Shown here: piece after piece, positions 13,662 through 21,374 of the stretch
Layout: each line of letters begins with the position of its first letter
Position numbering within the stretch: the stretch's first letter is position 1
NCBI GenBank assembly: GCA_019322805.1
Contig: JAHWIC010000014.1
Span: 1 to 34,846 of the forward strand
Length of the DNA: 34,846 nucleotides
Direction of reading: 5' to 3'
From: Candidatus Woesearchaeota archaeon
GTDB lineage: Archaea > Nanobdellota > Nanobdellia > Woesearchaeales > JAHWIC01
Notes under the pieces: model-generated
The model's input: only the letters and a program-made list of their open reading frames with translations
The model's database searches: none
Told to the model about the DNA's origin: nothing
Position numbers and translations under genes: made by a program

Positions 13662-15329
13662 CTACATCTTTTCTAGTACTTCAATGCCTAATAAGTTCAA
13701 GCCATTCTTCAAAACCTGTTTAACACAGCTGACCAATAATAATCTTGCTTTTTTTAGCTCTTCTTCCGCCTGTAAAACAGGGCAGCTGTGGTAAAACTCA
13801 CTAAAGCTCTGCGATAACTCGTAAAGATAATTAGCAATTAAATGTGGTGTTAGGTGTTTTGTTGAGCTGCTTACTATCCTTGGGAAATCATTTAACTTCT
13901 TAATTAGTTTAGCTTCAGCATCCTCTTTCAATAGAGATAAATCTGCTTTGTTTCCAACCTTTTTTCCGTATTTTCTCAAGATGCTGCAGATTCTTGCATA
14001 AGCATACTGCAAATAAGGTCCTGTGTCGCCTTCAAAGCTTAATGCTATTTTCCAGTCAAAGACAACATTCTTGTCAGGAGAAACCCTTAAGATGCTGTAT
14101 TTTATTGCGCCATAAGCGATCTTCCTGGCATTTTCATCATTTGTCTTTTCATGCCTCTTTTTTATTTCATTCTTTGCCTTTTCAACAGCCTCTTTCATGA
14201 AATCTTCCAATAAAACAAGGTTTCCTTTTCTCGTTGACATCTTTCCTGTTTTTAGTAGAACAAAGGAATAGTGAACAACCTGCGGCGCTTTATAGCCAAT
14301 CTGCTCCAAAGCAGCCTTAACCTGGTTAAAATAGAGCTTTTGGTCCTCGCCTAAAACAACAACGTTTTCGTCTTTTCCCTTTTCAAGCTTTTCAATTGTA
14401 TAGGCTAAATCCCTTAATGGATATAAAGAAGTGCCGTCTGCTCTTGTCAGGACCAAAACAGGGGTTCTCATACCAAGCTTATAATTGCTCTGGTCCAGAA
14501 CTTGCCTGTCATCTTCGTCTTTAAACAACTTTCCTGCTGACTCAAGTTTTTTCAATATATTAGGTAATTCTTTGCTCCATAAATACTTTGATTCATAATC
14601 AAAAGCATCATATTTTATATTTAACTCATTCAGGATTTCTGTCTGGCCTTTAACGCATGTGTCAACTATTTCCTTGAATCTGTTTTTTGTCTCTTTGTCC
14701 CCTTTCTCTAATTTGTTTAAGAGCTCAAAAATCTCTTTTTCCAGCTCTGGATTCTTTTCAAGTTTTTTATTAGTTTCAATATAGATTTTCAGCAAATCCT
14801 TGAAACTTACTTTCTTTTTTCCTTTGCATCCAAGAACAAGCATTGCAATCTGCTTTCCAACATCATTAACCCAGTAATGAACCTCTGTATCATAACCTTG
14901 AAACTTGATAATCCTGGTTATTGCGTCTCCGATTAAAGCATTTCTTGACCTTCCAACGTGAGGGCTTGCATTTGGATTAATGCTTGTATGCTCTATTAGC
15001 GCTTTTTTTCCTTTTCCGATTTTAGAAGAGCCATAGCCATCTTTTTCTTCCAATATCTTATTTATTACAATCTCATTAGATTTTCCTTTATTCGCAAAGA
15101 AATTAAGATAAGGCCCAACTGCTTGAATTTTTGTTATAAGATTATCTGGCTTTATCTTATTAGCTAGGTCTTTTGCAATTTCATTTGGGTTTTTCTTTAA
15201 TTCCTTAGCTAGAACAAAACATGGAAAGCTAAAGTCACCAAACTCTGGCTTTGGTTTAGACAGCTTTATCTCCTTTAGTTTCACTTCTTTTTTTAGTGCT
15301 TTGATGATATCTTTCTCGAATATGTCCAT
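13662..15329 (-). CDS. argS: Arginyl-tRNA synthetase
   Basis: Class I synthetase charging tRNA-Arg. It has 555 residues. The order is an N-terminal Add-1 domain (1-100), the HIGH-type motif NASPHVGRSRNALIGD (about 116-131), the KMSK-type motif KTGKMSTRKGNLVLLEDF (about 340), and a C-terminal helical anticodon-binding DALR domain ending in KQVLKNGLNLLGIEVLEKM. A TATA-like ACTTTAAAAC lies about 25 nt before the ATG at 15329. It is followed by the GC-rich foldback element, whose right end is only 9 bp beyond the stop. The B3/B4 gene, argH, rib genes and tRNA-Arg are in the same neighbourhood. Confidence 0.96.
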   Translation of the reverse strand: MDIFEKDIIKALKKEVKLKEIKLSKPKPEFGDFSFPCFVLAKELKKNPNEIAKDLANKIKPDNLITKIQAVGPYLNFFANKGKSNEIVINKILEEKDGYGSSKIGKGKKALIEHTSINPNASPHVGRSRNALIGDAITRIIKFQGYDTEVHYWVNDVGKQIAMLVLGCKGKKKVSFKDLLKIYIETNKKLEKNPELEKEIFELLNKLEKGDKETKNRFKEIVDTCVKGQTEILNELNIKYDAFDYESKYLWSKELPNILKKLESAGKLFKDEDDRQVLDQSNYKLGMRTPVLVLTRADGTSLYPLRDLAYTIEKLEKGKDENVVVLGEDQKLYFNQVKAALEQIGYKAPQVVHYSFVLLKTGKMSTRKGNLVLLEDFMKEAVEKAKNEIKKRHEKTNDENARKIAYGAIKYSILRVSPDKNVVFDWKIALSFEGDTGPYLQYAYARICSILRKYGKKVGNKADLSLLKEDAEAKLIKKLNDFPRIVSSSTKHLTPHLIANYLYELSQSFSEFYHSCPVLQAEEELKKARLLLVSCVKQVLKNGLNLLGIEVLEKM

Positions 15330-15372
15330 ATCAAGAATTTAATTAGGAACTAGGTTTTAAAGTTTTCGCTTA

Positions 15373-16104
15373 CTATTTTATCTCAATTGTTCTTTCCTTC
15401 TTGCTAAGAATCTTAGAAATTAATTTTCCGCCGCAAGCCATATCTATGAGCTCTTTTGCCTCAGCTAAGATAACCTTTAGCTCTGCCTTCATAAGCGGCG
15501 GAAGCACATCAAAGAATATAATTGCATTTGTTGTTTCCTCAGTTACCTCTGCCTTTCCGCTTTCCTTCCAGTTCCATCTCCTGCACAATATATCACTTCC
15601 ATTATAGCAAATAACATCATTTTTATCCATTACCTCAGCCCTTTTAGAATCAGCTGGCATAAAGCTCTCTCCGCCATTAGCTAAGCCAAGGTAAATATCA
15701 CCCTCAATCTTATCCAGGTCATAAACACCTACAGGCACCATCTCTTTTAATGACAGGTATCTGCACATATCTAACAGGTTATTCTTGCTTTTAGGCAGCT
15801 TTCCTGACAATATGCTGCTCATTAGGCTCTCTACGCTGGTATTATAATGCTCTTTTGTGCCATACTCTTCATATTCAGCACGCCAGGCTGAAATCAAAGG
15901 GCTTTTTGCCAGGTGCTTTTTTATCAGCTTTGGGTCTGTGGATTTTTCAGGAGTAAATGTCAGTCTCACATAATCAACTGCTTCATTGAACAATGAAGCC
16001 ACCTTGCTGCTTTTCTTGGAATTATCAATACCCTTTGCAATAATAACCCCTACCTTAAGCTTGGGGAAATTCTTGAATATCTCTTCGAAAATCTTGAAAA
16101 ACAT
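15373..16104 (-). CDS. B3/B4 tRNA-binding domain protein
   Basis: A 243-residue free-standing homologue of the B3/B4 domain of phenylalanyl-tRNA synthetase beta subunit. In PheRS this domain hydrolyses mischarged Tyr-tRNA. The family pattern is seen in ISAWRAEYEEYGTKEHYNTSVESLM, LLDMCRYLSLKEMVPVGVYDLDKI, GDIYLGLANGGESF, and VICYNGSDILCRRWNWKESGKAEVTEETTNAII. Stand-alone copies are common in archaea and bacteria and are presumed to act on aminoacyl-tRNAs or small ligands, but function is not established. It lies directly upstream of argS (43-nt gap), so an editing role in trans is an attractive guess only. A TATA box (ATTTATAAAC) at about 16129-16138 gives it its own promoter. Confidence 0.85.
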   Translation of the reverse strand: MFFKIFEEIFKNFPKLKVGVIIAKGIDNSKKSSKVASLFNEAVDYVRLTFTPEKSTDPKLIKKHLAKSPLISAWRAEYEEYGTKEHYNTSVESLMSSILSGKLPKSKNNLLDMCRYLSLKEMVPVGVYDLDKIEGDIYLGLANGGESFMPADSKRAEVMDKNDVICYNGSDILCRRWNWKESGKAEVTEETTNAIIFFDVLPPLMKAELKVILAEAKELIDMACGGKLISKILSKKERTIEIK

Positions 16105-16142
16105 AATAGAATACTATTTAAGAACAGGTTTATAAATTTTTC

Positions 16143-17480
16143 TTATTGAAGTAACTTCTTTAGCTTTCCTTCAAAACTACCTTTCTCCTTATCCCAAGCC
16201 TTTTTCTCAGAATTGATCTTAGATTTTATTTTATCTAAACCTAAGTTACCAGTTGAACCTAAGTGTTTTCTTGATTTTATTGTTTTAACAGGATCCATTG
16301 CCTTTAGTTTATCAATATTAGCTGCAACCTTTTTGTAAGCATCCCTGAAAGGAGTTCCTCCTAAAACAACCTCTAAAGCATAATCTGTTGCAAAAATTTC
16401 TGGAGTGCAGGCTTTAATGCAGTCCTCTTTGTTTACCTTAACTCCATTGATAACTAACTCAATGATTTTAGTTGTATCTTCTGCTAATTCCAATCCTTTC
16501 ATCAAAGGCTCTTTAGTTAACTGCAAATCACGGTTATAGCCAGAGTAAAGATTCTTGATTATGTTTTGGACTTGGAATAGATAACCTTCCATAATTGAAA
16601 CCTTCCCGCGTGTTAACTCCAAAACACATGGATTAACCTTTTGAGGCATTATAGAGCTTCCTGAGCAGAATTCCTTTGGTAATCTAAAATAGCCAAATTC
16701 AACTGTCGAGAATAAAACCAAATCATTTGCCAATTTTCCAATATCCAGCATTATCTGTGTTAAAGCACTTAACACAATGCTTCCAATCTTTCCTCTGCTG
16801 TTTTGAACATAGATCACATTATTCTGCACTTTTCCAAATCCTAGTAAATCAGAAACATGCTGTCTGTCAATATTCAATGGAACACCATAACCAGCAGCAC
16901 TTCCTAAGGGACATTGATTATTGATATCATAAGCTGTATTCAAGACTTTCAAATCATCAAGTAAAGCCTCTGCATGAGCACCTGCCCATAAACCAACAGA
17001 GCTTGGCATTGCTTTTTGTGTATGAGTATAGCCAGGCATAGGGATTTCTTTGTTTTTCTCAGCAAACTTAACTAGAGCATTGATTAATCCAAGTAAATTG
17101 TTCTTAATCGTCAATAGCTTATCTTTGGAATAAAGCCTTGTATCAACAAGAACCTGATCATTTCTTGAACGGCATGTATGTATTTTCTTACCTAAAGAAC
17201 CAAGCTTTTTAGTCAGATAGTTCTCAACAGCAGTATGCACATCTTCATCCTCGATTTTTATTTTAAAATTTTTATCAGAAATAATCTTTTTCAATTCTTT
17301 TTTTAATTTTAAAAATTCATTATTTTTTAAGATTCCAATCTTCTTAAGCATAGAAGCATGTGCGATTGAACCAATACAGTCCCACTTAACTAGGCCTTTA
17401 TCTAGGATATAATCATTCCCAACTGTAAACTTTTCAATTTCCTTGTTAGGCTCATAGCCTTTATCCCATAGCTTGGTCAT
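16143..17480 (-). CDS. argH: Argininosuccinate lyase
   Basis: Last step of arginine synthesis: splits argininosuccinate into arginine and fumarate. It has 445 residues of the fumarase/aspartase superfamily. Landmarks are DVHTAVENYLTKKLG, the HTCRSRNDQVLVDTRLY block, the PMPGYTHTQKAMPSSVGLWA region with the catalytic His, and the superfamily signature GSSIMPQKVNP. A TATA box (AAATATATAAAC on the minus strand, 17502-17513) lies about 25 nt before the ATG, so the mRNA is nearly leaderless. Upstream of that box is a GTCC/GGAC operator-like module shared with argG2, part of which lies inside the end of ribB. Confidence 0.96.
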   Translation of the reverse strand: MTKLWDKGYEPNKEIEKFTVGNDYILDKGLVKWDCIGSIAHASMLKKIGILKNNEFLKLKKELKKIISDKNFKIKIEDEDVHTAVENYLTKKLGSLGKKIHTCRSRNDQVLVDTRLYSKDKLLTIKNNLLGLINALVKFAEKNKEIPMPGYTHTQKAMPSSVGLWAGAHAEALLDDLKVLNTAYDINNQCPLGSAAGYGVPLNIDRQHVSDLLGFGKVQNNVIYVQNSRGKIGSIVLSALTQIMLDIGKLANDLVLFSTVEFGYFRLPKEFCSGSSIMPQKVNPCVLELTRGKVSIMEGYLFQVQNIIKNLYSGYNRDLQLTKEPLMKGLELAEDTTKIIELVINGVKVNKEDCIKACTPEIFATDYALEVVLGGTPFRDAYKKVAANIDKLKAMDPVKTIKSRKHLGSTGNLGLDKIKSKINSEKKAWDKEKGSFEGKLKKLLQ

Positions 17481-17501
17481 ACTCTAGAAGTAGCTGTATT
17501 T

Positions 17502-17559
17502 GTTTATATATTTATCGACCTAAATAAGACAAAATAGACATTATTGTCCCATTTGGGAC
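17502..17559 (-). promoter_or_regulatory. argH promoter and putative arginine operator
   Basis: TATA box at 17502-17513; directly upstream GACCTAAATAAGAC (17517-17530), a central GAC (17537-17539) and the perfect palindrome GTCCC-AAAT-GGGAC (17546-17559). The same arrangement (TATA, ATCGACCT, GGGAC or AAGAC, AAAATA, ACA, GTC half-sites) occurs before argG2 at 27075-27138 with the same spacing. This suggests a shared transcription factor, probably arginine-responsive. Confidence 0.65.
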
Positions 17560-18158
17560 TTTTCTAAATACTCAACCAAATCCTTTATAGTAACAATAGG
17601 AATCTCTCTTTTAGAAGCAAATTCTTCAATTTGCTCTAGTTTAGCCATAGAGCCATCATCATTCATGATCTCAGCAATAACTGCAGCAGGATACAAGCCA
17701 GCTAATTTGCATAATTCAACAGCTGCTTCAGTATGCCCTGCTCTCTCGATAACGCCATTTACTTTAGCTCTTAACGGAAAAACATGGCCTGGTCTTACTA
17801 AGTCACCAGGCTTTGACTCTGGATTAATCAACACCTTTATTGTTTCCAGCCTGTCGCAAACAGAAACACCTGTTGTTGTATTTCGTTTAGCATCAACTGA
17901 AACAGTAAAAGGGGTGTTGAATTTGTCAGTGTTGTTCTCAACCATTAATGGAATTTGTAATTCTTTAAGCCTTTCTTCTGTCATAGGAACACACATTATC
18001 CCTCTGGCATTCTTTATCATATAATTAAGCCTGGAAGGAGTTACCTTTTCTGCAGCAATAACTAAATCGCCTTCATTCTCTCTGTCTTCATCATCTACTA
18101 CAATGACGAATTTGCCTCTTTCTATTTCCTTGATTCCGTCCTCAACCTTAGAAATCAT
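17541..18158 (-). CDS. ribB: 3,4-dihydroxy-2-butanone 4-phosphate synthase
   Basis: Riboflavin pathway: converts ribulose 5-phosphate to 3,4-dihydroxy-2-butanone 4-phosphate plus formate. It has 205 residues, the monofunctional length. VVDDEDRENEGDLVIAAEKVTP (20-41) carries the acidic metal site, RPGHVFPLRA the substrate loop, and RAGHTEAAVELCKLAGLYPAAVI the catalytic His/Glu region. It overlaps the ribD stop by 4 nt (18155-18158) and so forms a ribD-ribB unit. The last codons (SQMGQ) coincide with the argH operator palindrome, so coding and regulatory information overlap at 17546-17559. Confidence 0.96.
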   Translation of the reverse strand: MISKVEDGIKEIERGKFVIVVDDEDRENEGDLVIAAEKVTPSRLNYMIKNARGIMCVPMTEERLKELQIPLMVENNTDKFNTPFTVSVDAKRNTTTGVSVCDRLETIKVLINPESKPGDLVRPGHVFPLRAKVNGVIERAGHTEAAVELCKLAGLYPAAVIAEIMNDDGSMAKLEQIEEFASKREIPIVTIKDLVEYLEKSQMGQ

Positions 18159-19225
18159 AACCTGCCCTCTACAAGAATATCCCTTCCGATTTTTTTAGTT
18201 TCAATGTTCTTTAGAGAAATAGCCTTATCCAGTTTCTTTATTCCCAAATTTCCAATAGCACCTAAACCAGCACCAATTAATTTTGGAGCGCTGAACAAAA
18301 GCATTTTATCAGCAATTCCTTCTCTTATCGCAGAAGCATTTAATTCAGAGCCGCCTTCTATCATGATGCTTGTTATCTCTAATTTGCCAAGGGCCTTCAT
18401 CAACTCTTTCAGGTCAACCATTCCTCTTTTGCTTTTTGTTACCAGGATTTTAACTCCTTTTTGCTGCAGTTTCTTCATCTTCTTCTTGCTTGCTTTATTT
18501 GTTGTTGCAACTATCAATTTCAGAGGATTCTTCAGCAGCTTTTTGCTTGAGGGCATCTTTAAAGTAGAGTCTACAACAATCTTGAAAGGATCTTTTCCTT
18601 TAACCTCTCTTGGAGTTAGCTTTGGATCGTCCTTCATAACAGTGTTTATTCCAACCATAACAGCATCAACATTGCTTCTTATCTGGTGGACATATTTTCT
18701 GGCTTCCCTTCCTGTAATATATTTTGATTCACCAGTTGCAGTTGCAATTTTTCCATCAAGCGACATTGCAACCTTAAGAATAACAAAAGGCCTTTTTGTC
18801 TTAATGTACTTGATATAGTATTCATTCAGCTTCTTTGCTTCCTGCTCTAAAATGCCTATCTTTGTTTTTATTCCCCTGAACTTAAGCTCTTTGTAGCCAT
18901 CTACTTTATGATTAGGGTCTTTCATTCCAATAATAACTTCCCTTATACCAGCTTCTATAATCTTTTCAGTGCAAGGCGGTGTTCTTCCCCAGTGCGAGCA
19001 TGGCTCTAAGGTGACATACATAGTTGCGTTTTCTGCCTTTATCCCTGCAGATTCAATAGCATTGATTTCAGCATGGGCATCACCAGCCTTTCTATGGTAG
19101 CCTTTGCCAACAATAGAACCTCGTTTAACAATAATGCACCCAACAGCAGGGTTAGGACTACACAAACCAACGCCTTTTTCAGCCAATTTCAAGGCTAATT
19201 CCATATACTTCTTATGCGACCTCAT
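18155..19225 (-). CDS. ribD: Bifunctional riboflavin deaminase/reductase
   Basis: Two riboflavin steps: an N-terminal pyrimidine deaminase and a C-terminal reductase acting on the ring-opened GTP product. The deaminase zinc motifs are HAEINAIESAG and PCSHWGRTPPCTEKI; the reductase domain starts near VAMSLDGKIATATGESKYITG and ends with the GGSELNASAIREGIADKMLLF region. The frame is open upstream to 19267, but a TATA box (TTTATATA, about 19249-19256) lies inside that extension and about 25 nt before the ATG at 19225 (MRSHKKYMELAL). That ATG is chosen, giving a leaderless 356-residue protein. ribB follows with a 4-nt overlap. ribA is 10 kb away; no lumazine or riboflavin synthase gene is seen. 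Confidence 0.94.
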   Translation of the reverse strand: MRSHKKYMELALKLAEKGVGLCSPNPAVGCIIVKRGSIVGKGYHRKAGDAHAEINAIESAGIKAENATMYVTLEPCSHWGRTPPCTEKIIEAGIREVIIGMKDPNHKVDGYKELKFRGIKTKIGILEQEAKKLNEYYIKYIKTKRPFVILKVAMSLDGKIATATGESKYITGREARKYVHQIRSNVDAVMVGINTVMKDDPKLTPREVKGKDPFKIVVDSTLKMPSSKKLLKNPLKLIVATTNKASKKKMKKLQQKGVKILVTKSKRGMVDLKELMKALGKLEITSIMIEGGSELNASAIREGIADKMLLFSAPKLIGAGLGAIGNLGIKKLDKAISLKNIETKKIGRDILVEGRL

Positions 19226-19316
19226 TTCATCTGTAGGTAGTAGTAGTTGATATATAAAGGTAAGCATAAGATTTTTAAATGGAAACTTTGCATCAAACTA
19301 AATCTGAGGTGATAAA

Positions 19317-19514
19317 ATGCCAATTGTAACAATTGAAACGTGGCCAATGGATAAGGAGAAAAAACCAGAAGTAATGAAGAAGATTACAGAGGTTTTTACT
19401 GAGATGGGGATTCCTGCTCAGGCAGTAACTGTAGTTATACATGAAACTGAGATGGATAACTGGGGTTCTGCTGGAGAACAGCATTCTGTAAAATTCAAAG
19501 ATTTAAGAAAATAA
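19317..19514 (+). CDS. 4-oxalocrotonate tautomerase family protein
   Basis: A 65-residue member of the tautomerase superfamily. After removal of the initiator Met, Pro1 is the catalytic base (PIVTIETWPMDKEKKPEVMKKITEVF), followed by the second strand TVVIHETEMDNWGSAGE. Such small proteins form hexamers or dimers of trimers and catalyse keto-enol tautomerisation; the real substrate cannot be told. A TATA-like TTTTTAAATG at about 19271-19280 and a good Shine-Dalgarno GAGGTGAT 5 nt before the ATG define the start. It is a lone plus-strand gene divergent from ribD. Confidence 0.88.
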   Translation: MPIVTIETWPMDKEKKPEVMKKITEVFTEMGIPAQAVTVVIHETEMDNWGSAGEQHSVKFKDLRK

Positions 19515-19544
19515 AAAAATTATTTTTTTCTTTTAGCCAAAGCC

Positions 19545-19820
19545 TTAAGGCCTCCACTTATACACATTATCGTGATGGTCATAGTAATAGATATCTACTA
19601 CTTTCTCTTCATGCTTTATCTTGAATATAAGAACAAAGTGCCTGTCTATATGGACTCTATTGAATGTCTGCAAAGGCTTTCTTAAGAATTTATATTCGTG
19701 CTCTGGATTTGACCTTATCTCTTGGATCTTCTTGTGAATCGCTAACAATTGGTTAGGATTCTTTTTTGAGAGCTTCTTAAATATCTTATCTGCTTCCGGC
19801 TTTATATCTAAATCATACAT
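19545..19820 (-). CDS. RelE/ParE-type toxin
   Basis: A 91-residue basic protein of the RelE/ParE superfamily. It starts MYDLDIKPEADKIFKKLSKKNPNQL and has the core strands YKFLRKPLQTFNRVHIDRHFVLIFKI and VVDIYYYDHHDNVYKW. The pattern of a Lys/Arg-rich helix followed by a four-stranded sheet with R...H...Y residues fits an mRNA interferase, though the exact target is unknown. It starts 1 nt after the stop of the antitoxin gene, the standard antitoxin-first arrangement. It lies downstream of argG1 and probably has the promoter of the antitoxin. Confidence 0.85.
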   Translation of the reverse strand: MYDLDIKPEADKIFKKLSKKNPNQLLAIHKKIQEIRSNPEHEYKFLRKPLQTFNRVHIDRHFVLIFKIKHEEKVVDIYYYDHHDNVYKWRP

Positions 19821-19821
19821 T

Positions 19822-20055
19822 TTAGCTTAAGCCGTATCTTTTAGCGAAGTCTTTTACCCTAATGCTCTTTTGTTTCTGTATTTGCTTTATTTTCTTGATA
19901 AATTCTGGCTTTAATTCTGGTTCGTTCTCTACCTCAATGAACTTGTTAACTACTAATTCTATAGCTTCTCCCTTGTCCTTAAGGTCATACTTGGCTTTAA
20001 CCACATTTAACACCCTATTGGTGTTATCATCAATTTGTACCAGTGCTTGTACCAT
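19822..20055 (-). CDS. Antitoxin of a RelE-like module (DUF2683-like)
   Basis: A 77-residue protein directly upstream of the RelE-like toxin. The N-terminus MVQALVQIDDNTNRVLNVVKAKYDLKDKGEAIELVVNKFIEVE has the strand-helix-helix pattern of a ribbon-helix-helix repressor; the charged C-terminal half (ELKPEFIKKIKQIQ...VKDFAKRYG) is the likely toxin-binding tail. It resembles archaeal DUF2683 antitoxins. A TATA box (GTTTATAAATAAG) at about 20088-20099 is followed by a palindromic element covering the transcription start, consistent with autoregulation. Confidence 0.8.
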   Translation of the reverse strand: MVQALVQIDDNTNRVLNVVKAKYDLKDKGEAIELVVNKFIEVENEPELKPEFIKKIKQIQKQKSIRVKDFAKRYGLS

Positions 20056-20058
20056 ATT

Positions 20059-20087
20059 AGTTCACCTAAGTTTAACTAAGTAGAACT
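20059..20087. promoter_or_regulatory. Putative autoregulatory operator of the toxin-antitoxin pair
   Basis: Outer inverted repeat AGTTC (20059-20063) and GAACT (20083-20087), with two CTAAG boxes as direct repeats inside (ACCTAAG and AACTAAG). It sits between the TATA box and the antitoxin ATG, where a ribbon-helix-helix antitoxin would block initiation. Confidence 0.45.
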
Positions 20088-20090
20088 TAT

Positions 20091-21317
20091 TTATAAACTT
20101 TTCGGTTTCTTCTTAGCCCAAGCCTTTAACCTTAAAGCATTCAGCTTGATAAAACCAATTGCATCTGTCTGGTCATAGCCTCCAAGCTCATCCATTGACG
20201 CGATTTTCTCGTCATACAAACTGTTAGGGCTTTCTCTACCTTTAACATTGACATTTCCTTTGTATAATGTTAGGTAGACTTTTCCTGAAACGTTTTCTTG
20301 AGATTTATCTATCATTGTCATCAATAATTCCATCTCAGGCGCATACCAGAATCCAAAGTAAATCAATTGCGAGAACTTTGGAATCAAGGAATCACGAATC
20401 TGCATTACTTCTCTGTCCATTGTAAGTCCTTCTATATCTAAGTGAGCTTTTCTCAGCACTGTTCCAGCAGGAGTTTCATATACGCCGCGAGATTTCATTC
20501 CTACAAATCTGTCTTCAACCAAGTCATTTCTTCCAACACCATTTTCTCCAGCAACCTTGTTTAGGTAACTGAATAATTCAAGAGGCTTTGTCTTTGTTAT
20601 TTTGTGTGTTTTGTCGACTACTTTAACTGGAATCCCTTTCTTGAATTCTATGACTAGCTCAGTTTCTTTGTTTGGAGCGTCTTTTGGTGACTTTGTAAGC
20701 TGGAATGCCTTCTCTGGCAGGGTGTACATTGGATCCTCTAAAACGCCAGCCTCATAACTAATGTGCATTATGTTTGGGTCTGAGCTGTATGGTGCTTTCT
20801 TTGTCACAGGAATTGGTACACCATGCTTCTTAGCGTAATCAATCATATCGCTTCTTCCTTTGAACTGAGCTAGAAACTCCTTATCCTTCCATGGACTAAT
20901 GATTTTCACATTAGGCATTAAGGTGTAATAAGTCATCTCAAACCTTGCCTGATCATTGCCTTTTCCAGTTGCGCCGTGTGCAACAATGTTTGTTTTCTCT
21001 TTCTTTGCTATTTCAATCTGTTTCTTAGCAATTAATGGTCTTGCTAAAGAAGTTCCAAGCAGATATTTGCCCTCGTAGATTGCATTTCCTTTTATAGCTG
21101 GAAAGATAAAGTCAGTTATGAATTCTTTTTTCAAATCCAAAATATAAACCTTTGAAGCTCCAATCTTTAGAGCTTTTTTCTTAGCAGCATTAAAATCTTC
21201 TTTCTGCCCAAGATCAGCTAGATAGCAAACTACATCATAGCCTTTTTCCAATAACCATTTTAATATTACAGACGTGTCTAAGCCACCTGAATATGCAAGT
21301 ACAACTTTTTCTTTCAT
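20091..21317 (-). CDS. argG: Argininosuccinate synthase (copy 1)
   Basis: ATP-dependent condensation of citrulline and aspartate to argininosuccinate. It has 408 residues. The N-terminal PP-loop AYSGGLDTSVILKWL (8-22) and YLADLGQKEDFNAAKKKAL resemble the branch that includes bacterial and animal enzymes. The citrulline/aspartate loops are intact: KYLLGTSLARPLIAK, HGATGKGNDQARFE, HISYEAGVLEDP and MKSRGVYETPAG. The gene ends the argJ-argB-argD-argC-argG unit, 46 nt after argC. The gap and start hold two overlapping hairpins, with the Shine-Dalgarno in one loop. This copy shows every expected active-site residue, so it is the safer assignment as ArgG. Confidence 0.96.
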   Translation of the reverse strand: MKEKVVLAYSGGLDTSVILKWLLEKGYDVVCYLADLGQKEDFNAAKKKALKIGASKVYILDLKKEFITDFIFPAIKGNAIYEGKYLLGTSLARPLIAKKQIEIAKKEKTNIVAHGATGKGNDQARFEMTYYTLMPNVKIISPWKDKEFLAQFKGRSDMIDYAKKHGVPIPVTKKAPYSSDPNIMHISYEAGVLEDPMYTLPEKAFQLTKSPKDAPNKETELVIEFKKGIPVKVVDKTHKITKTKPLELFSYLNKVAGENGVGRNDLVEDRFVGMKSRGVYETPAGTVLRKAHLDIEGLTMDREVMQIRDSLIPKFSQLIYFGFWYAPEMELLMTMIDKSQENVSGKVYLTLYKGNVNVKGRESPNSLYDEKIASMDELGGYDQTDAIGFIKLNALRLKAWAKKKPKSL

Positions 21318-21374
21318 TGAAAATCCCCTCCATGATTTTCAATGTCCCAGAAATCTTTGATTTCTAAGGACATT
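21316..21374 (-). promoter_or_regulatory. Overlapping hairpins in the argC-argG1 junction
   Basis: Hairpin 1: ATTGAAAATC (21316-21325) with GATTTTCAAT (21334-21343), 10 bp perfect. It holds the argG1 Shine-Dalgarno GGAGGGG (21325-21331) at its loop and overlaps the ATG. Hairpin 2: AATGTCCCAGAAATC (21341-21355) with GATTTCTAAGGACATT (21359-21374), one small internal mismatch, containing the argC stop codon. The arms share 21341-21343, so full formation of both is exclusive. Confidence 0.55.

Noticed and set aside
13465..13794. Plus-strand ORFs of 61-109 residues near argS
   Set aside because: They translate the GC-rich foldback element and the antisense of argS; repetitive, unlike any protein, and without a promoter or ribosome-binding site.
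19293..19484. 63-residue minus-strand ORF
   Set aside because: Antisense to the tautomerase gene, which has a clear family match, TATA box and Shine-Dalgarno.
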